NCBI GenBank assembly: GCA_009377605.1
Contig: WHTT01000004.1
Coordinates: forward strand, 1-64,000
Length of the DNA stretch: 64,000 nucleotides
Source of the DNA: Luteitalea sp.
GTDB lineage: Bacteria > Acidobacteriota > Vicinamibacteria > Vicinamibacterales > Vicinamibacteraceae
Direction: 5' to 3'
The notes beneath the pieces are model-generated. The model saw only the letters and a list, made by a program, of their open reading frames with translations. It ran no database searches and had not been told where the DNA came from. Below, piece after piece: positions 24,964 through 33,532 of the stretch. Position 1 is the first letter of the stretch. Every line of letters begins with the position of its first letter. The translations under genes and the position numbers were made by a program.

Positions 24964-27600
24964 ATGACACAGTTCCTCGTCCTTCTCGTGCTCGGTCTCG
25001 GCCCGCAAGATGCCGCGTCTCCCCCCGCCGCACGCGCGCTGGCGGGCATCGTCGAAGACCCGTCTGGAGGTACCGTCGCCGGAGCCGTTGTCACCGTCAC
25101 CTGCGCGGATGTGAGCCGCAGGGCTCGAACCGACGCGATTGGCCAGTTCCGCCTGGAGCGCCTCCCGGCAGCGCGCTGCAGCGTCGACGCGACCGCCGAG
25201 CTGCTGCGTGCAGGCCGCGTGGAGGTCGATCTGACCAACCGCGGCTCCGGCTTCGTACGCCTGGTTCTGTCCCTGGCCGACCTGACCAGTGAAGTCACGG
25301 TGACGCCCGCCCGGGGCGAGCAGGAGCGAACCTTCGACGTCCCCGACGCGGTCTCCGTTGCCACACGCGAAGAGCTCGACACGCGGCCGCTACAGATTCT
25401 TCCACAGGCCTTACGAGAGGAGACCAGCATCCTGGTGCAGCAGACCACAACGGCCCAGGGCTCCCCGTTCATCCGCGGGTTCAGCGCGCAGCGTATTGTG
25501 TACCTCCTCGATGGTGTGCGCTTCAACACCTCGACGTTCCGCGCCGGCGCCACGCAATACCTTGGCTGGATCAATCCGTCGCTCGTCCAACGCATCGAGG
25601 TCGTCCGGGGGCCCGCCTCCGTGCAGTACGGCAGCGACGCCCTCGGGGGCACGGTGAACGTCCTGAGCCTGCGCCCCGAAATCTCGCCCTCCGGCACGCG
25701 CACCGCCGGCAGCCTGCAGCTCTTCGGCGGCTCGGCCGACCGCAGCATCGGCGCCGATCTGCTTGCCAATCTTCGCACGCCGTCGCTGGCGCTGCGCGGC
25801 GGCATCTCAACCCGCCGCGTCGGAGACCTGCGCCCCGGCCGCGGCGAGGACTCCCATTCAGCTTTGACGCGCTTTCTGGGCGTGTCGTCCCAGGAGCTCT
25901 ATACGCGCCTGCCGGACACCGGTTTCGATCAGTCGGGCGGACACATCGCGGGCACGTTCCCCATCGGCAGCGGCGCGCACCTCGAGCTCCAGTATGGTCA
26001 CGAGACGCAGTCGAACGTGAGCCGCTATGACCGGATCATTGGAGGGGACGGCCTTTTCCGCAGCCAATTCGACCCGCAGCGGCTCGATTTCGGATACGTC
26101 CGTCTGCAGCGTAGTCAAACGGGCCCATTCGATGCGGTGCAGGCGACGATTTCCGTCAATCGGCAACAGGACGACCGCCTCGAGCAACGCGACCCTGACA
26201 CGGACATCGAGCGGGAGACCGGCAGGGTCACGGCGCTCGGCTATCAGGCTCAAGGCACCTGGCTGGTGAGAGGACGTCACGGCGTCACCGTCGGCGGCGA
26301 GCTGTTCGATGAGTTCATCGGGGCCAGCCGGATCATCGAAGATCCTGGAACCGCGAGCCGCCGCCCTGAGCGTCCCGAGATTCCGGATGGCTCGCGGTAC
26401 ACGAGCGCTGGCTTCTTCCTGCAGGACAGTGTTGATCTCCTGGACGGGCGCCTTGGCCTCCGCGGTGGCGTGCGAGCCGGTTATTTCTCGTTTCGCGTCC
26501 CCGAGGATCCCTCGCTCGGTGTCACGGCAGACTCGGTCACGATGAGCGACGTGACCTTTCAGACAGGCGCCGTGTGGCGCGTGACCGAGGCGCTCAACGC
26601 CACGCTGTCCATTGGACGAGGCTTCCGCGCAGCGAACGCCTACGACCTGGGAGCGATTGGCATCAGCGGCGGTGGGTTCGAGATTGCGCCAACCGCCGCC
26701 GCGCGTGTCGGCGCGCTCATCGGCTCCGACGACGGCACGGATGCGGTGGCCACGAACGCTCAGGTCGAACCACTCGGACCGGAATCGAGCTATGCGTTCG
26801 AGGGTGGCATGAAGGTGCGCACCTCACGCCTCACCGCGTCGGTCCTCGTGTTCGATCTCGAGCTCGTCGACATCATCCAGCGTCGCACGGCGATCTTCCC
26901 GACGAGCGTCGTGGGCGAAACGTTCGCCGGTTACACGGTCATTCGGCAAGACGAGGCTGGTCGTGCGATCATCGCTCAGGATCCGCGACCGCTCGTGACA
27001 CGCGTCAACGTCGATCGGGCACGCGTCGTGGGCGTGGAGGCAGACCTGCAGGTACGACTCGCGCCCGCCTGGCTCGCCGGCGGATGGTGGTCGCTGGCCA
27101 ACGGCCGAGAGATCGAGACGGACAACGTCCTTCGCCGGATGCCGCCACCCATGGGCGGGCTCAGGCTCAAGTGGGAACCTACCAACCGTGGCCTCTGGGC
27201 GGAGGGCACGCTCACCTTCGCGCGGTCACAGACGCGTCTGAGCGGCGGCGACCTCGGCGACGCTCGCATTGGCGCCCGCCGCACCGCCGATGACATCGCC
27301 GCCTTCTTCACCGGTACGGCGACCGATTTGGGCCTGGTTCGCGACGACCGCCTCGTCGCGACTGGCGAAACGCTGGCGGCAGTGCAAGCGCGCCTGCTCG
27401 GCAACGCAACAGCGGTGCCGCTCTACACGACGACGCCCGGCTTTGCGGTGCTCGGCCTGCGCGCCGGCGTGCGCCTCACGTCGCGCCTCGACCTCACGGT
27501 CATTGCCGAGAACGTGACGGACCGCAACTACCGCTGGCACGGATCAGGCGTCGACGCCCCCGGCGTGAACGTGCAGATCAGAACACAGTGGCGATTCTGA
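24964..27600 (+). CDS. TonB-dependent outer-membrane receptor, substrate unknown
   Basis: 878-residue receptor. A short signal peptide is followed by a carboxypeptidase-regulatory-like domain (about 27-110: LAGIVEDPSGGTVAGAVVTVTC), a plug (about 125-240: QALREETSILVQQTTTAQGSPFIRGFS, YLLDGVRFN, VQRIEVVRGPASVQYGSDALGG, quoted in part) and a beta-barrel ending in QIRTQWRF with a terminal phenylalanine. Unlike btuB it has no riboswitch in front. The barrel includes YLGWINPS, a plug variant of a large clade of receptors of unknown specificity in Acidobacteria. It stands alone: its neighbours are a divergent peptidase gene and convergent rmuC. Confidence 0.85.
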   Translation: MTQFLVLLVLGLGPQDAASPPAARALAGIVEDPSGGTVAGAVVTVTCADVSRRARTDAIGQFRLERLPAARCSVDATAELLRAGRVEVDLTNRGSGFVRLVLSLADLTSEVTVTPARGEQERTFDVPDAVSVATREELDTRPLQILPQALREETSILVQQTTTAQGSPFIRGFSAQRIVYLLDGVRFNTSTFRAGATQYLGWINPSLVQRIEVVRGPASVQYGSDALGGTVNVLSLRPEISPSGTRTAGSLQLFGGSADRSIGADLLANLRTPSLALRGGISTRRVGDLRPGRGEDSHSALTRFLGVSSQELYTRLPDTGFDQSGGHIAGTFPIGSGAHLELQYGHETQSNVSRYDRIIGGDGLFRSQFDPQRLDFGYVRLQRSQTGPFDAVQATISVNRQQDDRLEQRDPDTDIERETGRVTALGYQAQGTWLVRGRHGVTVGGELFDEFIGASRIIEDPGTASRRPERPEIPDGSRYTSAGFFLQDSVDLLDGRLGLRGGVRAGYFSFRVPEDPSLGVTADSVTMSDVTFQTGAVWRVTEALNATLSIGRGFRAANAYDLGAIGISGGGFEIAPTAAARVGALIGSDDGTDAVATNAQVEPLGPESSYAFEGGMKVRTSRLTASVLVFDLELVDIIQRRTAIFPTSVVGETFAGYTVIRQDEAGRAIIAQDPRPLVTRVNVDRARVVGVEADLQVRLAPAWLAGGWWSLANGREIETDNVLRRMPPPMGGLRLKWEPTNRGLWAEGTLTFARSQTRLSGGDLGDARIGARRTADDIAAFFTGTATDLGLVRDDRLVATGETLAAVQARLLGNATAVPLYTTTPGFAVLGLRAGVRLTSRLDLTVIAENVTDRNYRWHGSGVDAPGVNVQIRTQWRF

Positions 27601-27607
27601 GAAAGAC

Positions 27608-27638
27608 AGTGACGAGTCACTCGTCACTCGTCACTCGC
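27608..27638. repeat. 7-bp tandem repeat GTCACTC
   Basis: Three exact GTCACTC heptads (27616-27636) follow an inverted GAGTCAC start. The array encodes the last residues and the stop codon of rmuC on the reverse strand. Confidence 0.75.
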
Positions 27639-29002
27639 GTTTCCGGCTCTGGCGGCTCGAGATCGAGCTCGGGCGGTGCCATCGTCCGCACGGCCGACTC
27701 GATTGGCTCGAGCTCGGCTACCGACCGCCTGCCGCCCGAGCCCAGCTCCTCGAACTTCCGTGCCGACGGCAGCACGCGAGACTCGAGGGAGCCCACGGCC
27801 CGGTTGTAGGCATCCACCGCCTTGCCAAGCGCGCCACCCACGCTGCCCAGATGCTCCACGAGGACGCTCATGCGTTCTGACAGCTCGCGTCCGAGCTCGC
27901 TCACACGTGCGGCGTTCTCTGCCATCTTCTCCTGCCGCCAGCCATAGGCGACCGCTCTCAGCAATGCAATGAACGTCGTCGGCGTCGCGATCACCACTTT
28001 CTGCCCGAGCGCCCATTCGATGACGTCCGGATCTTGTTCCGCCGCCGCAGCGAGGAAGGAGTCATTCGGAATGAAGAGCACGACGAACTCGAGGCCGTTC
28101 AGCGCATCGGCGTACTCCTTGGCCGCAAGGCGTGTGACATGTTGGCGGATCTGCTGCGCGTGGCGCCGCAAGGCCTCTCGCCGCGCGTCTTCGCTCGGCG
28201 CCTCCAGCGCCTCGAGATACGCCGTGAGGGGCACTTTCGAATCGACGACGATCTGCCGGCCGGCGGGCAAGGTGACGACCATGTCCGGTCTGATGCGGCC
28301 GTTCTCGTGGAAGAGGGATTCCTGCTCGGTGAAGTCGCAGTGCTCGATCATGCCGGCGAGCTCTGCCGTCCGTCGTAGCGCAATCTCACCCCAGCGCCCC
28401 CGCACGTGCGGCTGCCTGAGCGCGTTGACGAGGCGTGAGGTCTCCTGCGACAGCCGGCCCGTCGTCGTCATCACCTGTTGAAGCTGCTGATCGACGCTGC
28501 CAAATCGCGTTGCGCTGCGCTCGGCCAGCTCGCGCGCCTCCTTCTGATAGGCGCCGACGGCTTCTTGAAGCGGCGCGATGATGGCGGCGATGGTATCCGT
28601 CCGCTGCGTGAGGTCGCCCGCCGCCTGCTCCCTGAGCGACTTGAACTTCTCCTCGGCAAGCTGCAGCAAGCCCTGCGTGCTGCGGTCTAGCGCGTCCGCG
28701 GCCAGCGACTTGAACACGTCTCCCAGGCGCGCCTTCGCTTCTTCGAGCAACCGCTCCTGCTGCTGCATCTGCCGCGCGGCTTCCTGGACCCGCGTTTCCG
28801 CCACCGCCCGGTGATGCTCTGCGGTACGGAGTCGCTCGCGCAAGTCCGCGACCTCCGCTTCGAGCGCCTGGAGCTCTCGGTCGATCGTCTCGGCACGCGC
28901 CTCGGCCGCCGCCGCCCGGCGCAGAAAGAGTGCGGCGGCAACTGCTCCCGAGAGCAGGCCAACGAGCAGGGTAATCAGGGCCAGTAAGATCGGATCGCTC
29001 AT
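27617..29002 (-). CDS. rmuC: RmuC-family DNA recombination protein
   Basis: 461-residue RmuC protein, thought to limit DNA rearrangement and containing a nuclease-like fold. An N-terminal membrane segment (LLALITLLVGLLSGAVAAALFL) is followed by a long coiled coil (about 35-190) and the RmuC core: HVRGRWGEIALRRTAELAGM, RPDMVVTLPAGRQIVVDSKVPLTAYLEAL (quoted in part), FIPNDSFLAAA and ALLRAVAYGWRQEKMAENA. The ATG at 29002 gives MSDPILLAL; an upstream in-frame ATG at 29026 would add eight residues. The C-terminal residues RVTSDE are encoded by a GTCACTC repeat array. Confidence 0.9.
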   Translation of the reverse strand: MSDPILLALITLLVGLLSGAVAAALFLRRAAAAEARAETIDRELQALEAEVADLRERLRTAEHHRAVAETRVQEAARQMQQQERLLEEAKARLGDVFKSLAADALDRSTQGLLQLAEEKFKSLREQAAGDLTQRTDTIAAIIAPLQEAVGAYQKEARELAERSATRFGSVDQQLQQVMTTTGRLSQETSRLVNALRQPHVRGRWGEIALRRTAELAGMIEHCDFTEQESLFHENGRIRPDMVVTLPAGRQIVVDSKVPLTAYLEALEAPSEDARREALRRHAQQIRQHVTRLAAKEYADALNGLEFVVLFIPNDSFLAAAAEQDPDVIEWALGQKVVIATPTTFIALLRAVAYGWRQEKMAENAARVSELGRELSERMSVLVEHLGSVGGALGKAVDAYNRAVGSLESRVLPSARKFEELGSGGRRSVAELEPIESAVRTMAPPELDLEPPEPETRVTSDE

Positions 29003-29026
29003 GCGTTCCAAATCGGGCTTCTTCAC

Positions 29027-29051
29027 GCCCGACCTAAAAGGTCGGGCCTAC
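29027..29051. repeat. REP-like hairpin, CTAC foot, carrying a stop codon
   Basis: GCCCGACCT-aaa-AGGTCGGGC followed by CTAC. The stop codon of the SIMPL gene (reverse strand, 29048-29050) is the TAG of the GTAG foot. Confidence 0.75.
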
Positions 29052-29815
29052 TTGAGCGTCGCGGTCAGCGAGACCCTGGCTTGAATCTCCATGACGCCCG
29101 GCGCGACGGGCGTTGGCGGCGCGGCCGCCACGGCATCTTCGCGCGCCCGAGCCGCAAATGGCATCGGCGGGGGCGTGGCCGGCCGGACCTGGTCGTCTAT
29201 CCGAACGATGCGATCGAGAGTGCGGGCAGCGGCAGCAGCCATGGCTTCGGCGCGCGCGCGCGCATCGGCCACCGCCTGTGTCAAGGCCTCCCGCTCCAGC
29301 GCGTCTCGCTGCTTGAGCTCGAACTGAATACTGCTCACCTCCGTGGCGCCGGATGTCACGGCGGCGTCGATGATCTCACCGAGTCGCGCGATGTCGTCCA
29401 CGCGCACCTCGATCGAGTTACGAGCCGCGTAGTCTCGAAGCCGTTGCTTGCCGTCAGCATAGTCGTACTGCGGTTGTAGGTCGATGCTCGTCGTTCGAAC
29501 GGCGTCCGACGGAATGCCGAGCTCCTCGAGGCGCGCCTGCAACGCAGTCATCGCCTGCGCGTTCTTCTCTTGCGCGGCACGAGGAACGCGGTCCCGCGCC
29601 TCAGCGGTCACCGTGACCCGTGCTCGATCTGGTGCCGCCCGCACGATGCCCTCACCGGTCGCGGAGACGACGTCGCGGTCGAGCTGTCGCACCACGCCGC
29701 CTTCGGCCTCCTCGCTCGAGCCGCCGGGCGGCGGCTCCTGTGTCCAACCGGGCTGAGGGATGCCGACGATCATCGCTCCACAGAGAATCGCCCCTTGTGC
29801 CAGTTTTGCGCGCAC
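29048..29815 (-). CDS. SIMPL-domain (DUF541) exported protein
   Basis: 255-residue exported protein. Signal peptide (about 1-25), a Gly/Glu linker, then a SIMPL domain (about 48-250): VVSATGEGIVRAAPDRARVTVTAEA, quoted in part, the characteristic first strand; IDLQPQYDYADGKQRLRDYAARNSIEVRV, and the helix ALTQAVADARARAEAMAAAA. Homologues include YggE, linked to oxidative-stress tolerance, and periplasmic oligomers of unclear function. Start is GTG. The gene ends in a REP-like element 45 bases from the start of rmuC on the same strand. Confidence 0.85.
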   Translation of the reverse strand: MRAKLAQGAILCGAMIVGIPQPGWTQEPPPGGSSEEAEGGVVRQLDRDVVSATGEGIVRAAPDRARVTVTAEARDRVPRAAQEKNAQAMTALQARLEELGIPSDAVRTTSIDLQPQYDYADGKQRLRDYAARNSIEVRVDDIARLGEIIDAAVTSGATEVSSIQFELKQRDALEREALTQAVADARARAEAMAAAAARTLDRIVRIDDQVRPATPPPMPFAARAREDAVAAAPPTPVAPGVMEIQARVSLTATLK

Positions 29816-29842
29816 GTGATCACTCCTTTGTGGTCTTGGTCA

Positions 29843-30265
29843 TCACTCCACGAACGGTACGACAGCTTCCAGCAGAAAAGCCAGAACCTGCTCCTCGGTG
29901 ATCGCCGCAATGGCGGCGCCCTCTGCGACGACGCGCTCGCTCACGACGACGTGCTGACCGCGTGTGTAGCTGATCTGGCCGACGACCGCTGCCGGGCGGC
30001 GCGCCGTATCGAGCGACAGCGCGATGTAGTCGGAGGGCCTTCGATCCGCGTCGAGCCGGAGCGCGCCAACCGGCGTCCCCAGCGTGAACGCGACGCGTTC
30101 GGCACGCAGCGCCTGCACGAACTGTCGAACGAGTGGCGTCGCCTGCTCGAGCACGCCCTCCCAGTCGCGCCGCGCGTCATCAATCGCCTGGCGACGCGAC
30201 ACGGACTCCCGGCGCACACGATCAACCGTCTGTCGTAACCGCTTCTTGATCTCACCAGAATCCAT
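29843..30265 (-). CDS. protein of unknown function
   Basis: 140-residue protein. The N-terminal third is helical and very basic (MDSGEIKKRLRQTVDRVRRE), the rest an alpha/beta domain with strands ALRLDADRRPSDYIALSLDT (about 68-88) and AVVGQISYTRGQHVVVSERVV and a C-terminal helix. No family is recognised. It follows menG by about 80 bases on the same strand and precedes the SIMPL gene by 27 bases, so it may be part of one transcript. Confidence 0.6.
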   Translation of the reverse strand: MDSGEIKKRLRQTVDRVRRESVSRRQAIDDARRDWEGVLEQATPLVRQFVQALRAERVAFTLGTPVGALRLDADRRPSDYIALSLDTARRPAAVVGQISYTRGQHVVVSERVVAEGAAIAAITEEQVLAFLLEAVVPFVE

Positions 30266-30347
30266 ATCTCCCTACCTGCTGCCGGGGCCGGCCTCTCAAG
30301 GCCCAGGCTCATGGAATTGACACTCGTAGCGAAGGCCTCGGGACTCG

Positions 30348-31178
30348 TCATGGCGCCTTACGTCCCATATTGATGGCCATCAACCCTCCGAGGAGGGGCC
30401 GCCACTCAGTATCGACGAAACCGAGTGCCGCCATGCGCGCCGCCACGTCCGCGGCACCCGGATAGCGCGCGAGGCTCGCAGGAATATAGCGGTACGTATC
30501 GGCGTCACGGTGTAGCGCGAGACCCACGACCGAGCCGACAATCGTGAGGTACGCCAAATACACAGCGCGTACAACAGCGTTGGCTGGCTGGTTGAAGTCG
30601 AGGGCGAGCATCCGGCCGCCGGGCGCCAGCACCCGATAGATCTCGGCCAGGGCGGTGTCCAAGACTGCTGCATTCCGCAGCCCGTAACCGGCGGTGACGA
30701 GCGTCACACTGGCGTCGGGCAGCGGCAGCTTCAGCATATCGCCGACCACGAACGTGACGCTCGAAGCCCCGAGCGAGCGACGCGAGTCGACGGTTCGACT
30801 TCGCTCACCGTCGACCCTGAGCGCGGTCGAAGGGTCGAGGGGCGACCGGCGCGCCTTGGACCGCGCCAATCGCGTCATTTCCGGTGCGAAGTCGAGGCCA
30901 GCCACCCGCGCGCCGCGCGCCGCCAGGCCATAGGCAAGGTCGCCCGTCCCGCAGGCGAGATCGACCGCTCTCTCCCCAGGTCGAACGTTGGCAAGATCGA
31001 CGAGCTCGGCCTTCCACCGGCGATCGCGCCCATATGACAGCAAGACCGTGATGAGGTCGTAGCGGTGCGCGATCCGTTGGAAAAGGGCCGATACATATCG
31101 TTGCTTGCGATCGGGAGTGGACAACGCATCGCGGAGCGAGGGGCGCCGTGCTGGCGTGCTAGTGGAGGGAGGGGTCAT
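30348..31178 (-). CDS. menG: demethylmenaquinone methyltransferase (MenG/UbiE)
   Basis: SAM-dependent methyltransferase of the last step of menaquinone synthesis. Motifs: RYVSALFQRIAHRYDLITVLLSYGRDRRWK, quoted in part, the SAM site VDLACGTGDLAYGL, GLDFAPEMTRLARSKA, VTAGYGLRN and ALDFNQPAN. The 276-residue protein carries an extra segment of about 25 residues (around 108-135, SPLDPSTALRVDGERSRTVD) after the acidic SAM-ribose motif; it is encoded by a palindromic repeat (30785-30842). Start ATG 31178 follows a GGAG motif; longer forms would run into the regulator gene promoter. It serves the futalosine pathway encoded by mqnE and mqnD in this window. Confidence 0.9.
   Translation of the reverse strand: MTPPSTSTPARRPSLRDALSTPDRKQRYVSALFQRIAHRYDLITVLLSYGRDRRWKAELVDLANVRPGERAVDLACGTGDLAYGLAARGARVAGLDFAPEMTRLARSKARRSPLDPSTALRVDGERSRTVDSRRSLGASSVTFVVGDMLKLPLPDASVTLVTAGYGLRNAAVLDTALAEIYRVLAPGGRMLALDFNQPANAVVRAVYLAYLTIVGSVVGLALHRDADTYRYIPASLARYPGAADVAARMAALGFVDTEWRPLLGGLMAINMGRKAP
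30785..30842. repeat. palindromic repeat inserted in frame in menG
   Basis: TCGACGGTTCGACTTCGCTCA and the partner TGAGCGCGGTCGAAGGGTCGA form an imperfect inverted repeat (17 of 23 bases paired). The sequence type (GTTCGACTTCGCTCA...) resembles intergenic repeats found in many bacterial genomes. Here it lies within coding sequence and keeps the frame. Confidence 0.65.
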
Positions 31179-31245
31179 CTTTTCGCTAGGATAAAGGGGC
31201 CGCTGACAGACCGCTCGGCGGCCCGCTGTGACCGCGTCAACCGTC

Positions 31246-31917
31246 ATGCTGCCATCGAGCACGGTCGAAAACTACCTCAAGGCGATCCACCACGGACAGA
31301 GTGATCTGCCCGATGGGCGGGATCTGGTGCCCATGGGTCAGCTCGCCGCAGCGCTGAACGTCGTGCCAGGGACGGCCACAACGATGGTCAAGGCGCTGGC
31401 AGAGGCGGGCCTGGTGGTCTACGAGCCGTACACCGGCGTGCGGCTGACGCAGGCAGGCGCTCGGCTCGCCGCGATGGTACTCAGGCGGCATCGCCTCATC
31501 GAGCTCTTCCTGGTCCAGGTGATGCGCATGAGCTGGACCGACGTGCACGACGAAGCAGAGCAGCTCGAGCATGTGGTGTCGGACCAGCTCATCGAGCGGA
31601 TGGACAAAATGCTCGGCCGGCCATCGGTCGACCCGCATGGCGACCCGATTCCAAGCGCCGAGGGTGCGCTCGACCATCGCGAATATCACACGCTGCTCGA
31701 TTGCCCGCTGGGCCGGCGGGCGACCGTGATCCGCGTTCTCGATCAGGATCCAGATTTCCTTCGTTTCGTCGAGCAGAGCGACCTCAAACCTGGTCAGCAC
31801 CTCCAGGTGGAAGCGCGTGACAACGCTTCGGACAGCGTGCGGGTGAGCGTCAAGGAGCGTCGAGAGATCACGCTCGGTACGCGCGCCGCGTCGAAGCTGC
31901 TCGTCGAAGTCTCGTAG
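31246..31917 (+). CDS. DtxR/MntR-family metal-dependent repressor
   Basis: 223-residue regulator. N-terminal winged helix (about 5-70: VENYLKAIHHGQ, VPMGQLAAALNVVPGTATTMVKALAEAGLV, YTGVRLTQAG, quoted in part), a dimerisation and metal-binding domain (about 75-145) with RRHRLIELFLV, HDEAEQLEHVVSDQLIERM and HGDPIP, then a C-terminal SH3-like domain (about 160-220) with CPLGRRATVIRVL. The three-domain form is that of iron-sensing IdeR/DtxR more than short MntR. It is divergent from menG. It may control the feo genes at 56.8 kb, but no binding site can be assigned with confidence. Start chosen at ATG 31246; an ATG/GTG 18 bases upstream is possible. Confidence 0.85.
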   Translation: MLPSSTVENYLKAIHHGQSDLPDGRDLVPMGQLAAALNVVPGTATTMVKALAEAGLVVYEPYTGVRLTQAGARLAAMVLRRHRLIELFLVQVMRMSWTDVHDEAEQLEHVVSDQLIERMDKMLGRPSVDPHGDPIPSAEGALDHREYHTLLDCPLGRRATVIRVLDQDPDFLRFVEQSDLKPGQHLQVEARDNASDSVRVSVKERREITLGTRAASKLLVEVS

Positions 31918-31931
31918 CCGCGCCCCGGCAG

Positions 31932-32146
31932 GGTGACCAGGTGACACGGTGACCGGGTGACACGGTGAGGGGGTTGCTTGGAGATCGGGGTGAGCGCCAC
32001 CAGTCAGCCGGCTCTTCAGGCAAGCACATCGAACAACGTGGGTCGCGCCGTTTCGACCCCGATGTATCGACGCGCCCCTCACCCTGTCACCCCCTCACCC
32101 CGTCACCCCCTCACCCGCCACCCCCTGACCCTGTCACCACCCGCAG
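31932..32146. repeat. 8-bp tandem repeats, inverted arrays (GGTGACA / CACCCTGT)
   Basis: Left array of GGTGAC-type units (31932-31972), unique core of about 110 bp, then right array of CACCCYGT-type units (32083-32146). The right array overlaps the 3' end of the HAD phosphatase gene and encodes its terminal glycines. Similar elements with unrelated cores are at 44.7 and 59.7 kb. Confidence 0.85.
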
Positions 32147-32794
32147 GAGATCCCCCGGCCGGTCGATCGTGGGCACACCGATGCGTTCGTCCGCTGGAAT
32201 GTTTGCGAACCCAAAACCGTACCGCGCCAGGCACACGGCCGTTCCCGCCGCCCGCGCCGTGTGTAGATCGACCCACGAGTCACCGACCAGCAACGTCTCG
32301 GCGGCCGTGACACCGGCGCACTCGAGGAGATGTCGCAAGCCGTCTGGTGCCGGCTTTCGCGGAAACCGATGATCGGCTGCCACCACGAACCGAACGTACG
32401 GCGCCAAAGCGAGCATCTCGAGAAGGCGTTCGGTGGCTCGGTGCGGCTTGTTGGTCAGCACGGAAATGCATCGATTCGCGCCAAGGCGCTCGAGCGTGGG
32501 CACCATGCCGTCGTAAGGGCGAGTATGTATGGCGAGACGCTCCTCGTACAGCTCCAGAAACATCTCGAGCGCTTGGTCGGTCGAGACCGAGATTGCCGCG
32601 GCGTCGACGACTCGCTCGACCAGCTTCCGCGCGCCCTCCCCAACCATGCTGATAACGGCGTCGAGCGTCAGTGGCCGGCCACCGCAACGGCTGACGAGCG
32701 CGTTCGCCGCGTCCGCCAGATCTCGCTGCGAATCCACCAGCGTGCCGTCCAGATCGAAGACAATGTGTGGATAATGACCTTCTGAAAGTGGCAT
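32111..32794 (-). CDS. HAD-superfamily phosphatase (phosphoglycolate phosphatase-like)
   Basis: 227-residue haloacid dehalogenase-type phosphatase. The four HAD motifs are clear: I, VFDLDGTLVDSQ (nucleophile and acid/base Asp, residues about 14-16); II, SVLTNKP (Thr); III, the lysine in FPRKPAPDGL; IV, VGDSWVDLHTA (acidic pair). The helical cap (about 25-90) is of the C1 type used by phosphoglycolate phosphatases, but the substrate cannot be assigned. The last residues (TGSGGGG) are encoded by the tandem repeat array at its 3' end. Confidence 0.83.
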   Translation of the reverse strand: MPLSEGHYPHIVFDLDGTLVDSQRDLADAANALVSRCGGRPLTLDAVISMVGEGARKLVERVVDAAAISVSTDQALEMFLELYEERLAIHTRPYDGMVPTLERLGANRCISVLTNKPHRATERLLEMLALAPYVRFVVAADHRFPRKPAPDGLRHLLECAGVTAAETLLVGDSWVDLHTARAAGTAVCLARYGFGFANIPADERIGVPTIDRPGDLLRVVTGSGGGG

Positions 32795-32798
32795 TGTG

Positions 32799-32830
32799 GA
32801 GTTCAGTTGTGAGTTTTGAGTTGTGAGTCC
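32799..32830. repeat. 7-bp tandem repeat GAGTTNT
   Basis: GAGTTCAGTTGTGAGTTTTGAGTTGTGAGTCC has heptad spacing of GAGT. It lies in the divergent gap between the HAD phosphatase and the QueC-like gene. Confidence 0.5.
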
Positions 32831-32842
32831 GATTCCTGATCC

Positions 32843-33505
32843 ATGCCTATCGCCGTACTTTGCTCAGGCGGTCTCGATAGTGTCGTATTGCTCGCGCACC
32901 AGGCGCAGAGAGGCGAGGTCCAACCGATCTACGTCTCCGTTGGGCTCGCGTGGGAAGCGGAAGAGCGCCGTCGTCTGAACGATGTCATGGCCGCATTGAC
33001 CGACCATGGTCAAATCCGGTCGCCGCGCGTGCTCGACATGGGCATGCGAGACGTGTATGCGCCCACCCACTGGGCGATTCAAGGCAACCCGCCCGGCTAT
33101 CACACGCCCGATGATCATGTGTACATTATCGGCCGCAATGTGACGCTGTTGACCAAGGCCGCCATCTTCTGTGCGCACGCATCGATCCACGAGCTCGCGC
33201 TTGGACCGCTCGCCGGCAACCCGTTCCCGGATGCGACGCCGCAGTTCTTTCGCGCGCTCGAGCGAGCACTGTCGATCGGTCTCGCCCACGACATCACCAT
33301 CTCGACACCATTTCGCGATCTTCACAAAGCGGACGTCCTGCGGCTTGGGCTTGCGCTCGGCGTGCCACTCCATCTCACGTTGTCGTGTATGAAGTCGGTG
33401 GGTGGGCTTCACTGCGGCCGCTGCAGCAAATGTCGAGAGCGGCAGGAGGCATTCGGACACGCGGGGCTCACCGACCCCACAGAATACGCTTCGAGGTCGG
33501 GGTGA
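32843..33505 (+). CDS. 7-cyano-7-deazaguanine synthase-like protein (QueC/ExsB family)
   Basis: 220-residue PP-loop ATPase. The ATP loop is VLCSGGLDSVVLLAH (residues about 5-19). A zinc site of four cysteines is present near the C-terminus (SCMKSVGGLHCGRCSKCRERQEAF, quoted in part: C184, C193, C196, C199), as in QueC. QueC makes preQ0, precursor of queuosine and of some DNA modifications, from 7-carboxy-7-deazaguanine. No queD, queE, queF or DNA-modification gene is nearby, and the spacing of motifs is shorter than in canonical QueC, so a related amide- or nitrile-forming role is possible. The ATG at 32843 begins the first beta strand. Confidence 0.75.
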   Translation: MPIAVLCSGGLDSVVLLAHQAQRGEVQPIYVSVGLAWEAEERRRLNDVMAALTDHGQIRSPRVLDMGMRDVYAPTHWAIQGNPPGYHTPDDHVYIIGRNVTLLTKAAIFCAHASIHELALGPLAGNPFPDATPQFFRALERALSIGLAHDITISTPFRDLHKADVLRLGLALGVPLHLTLSCMKSVGGLHCGRCSKCRERQEAFGHAGLTDPTEYASRSG

Positions 33506-33532
33506 TCGATCGGCTCACGTGACGAGCGACTA

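Noticed and set aside
24852-25805. N-terminal extension of the JAMM peptidase frame
   Set aside because: The extra residues are antisense to the start of the TonB receptor; the JAMM domain starts cleanly at ATG 24851.
31932-32146. Possible CRISPR array
   Set aside because: Units are 8 bp, contiguous, without unique spacers of constant length, and mirrored. No cas gene is near.
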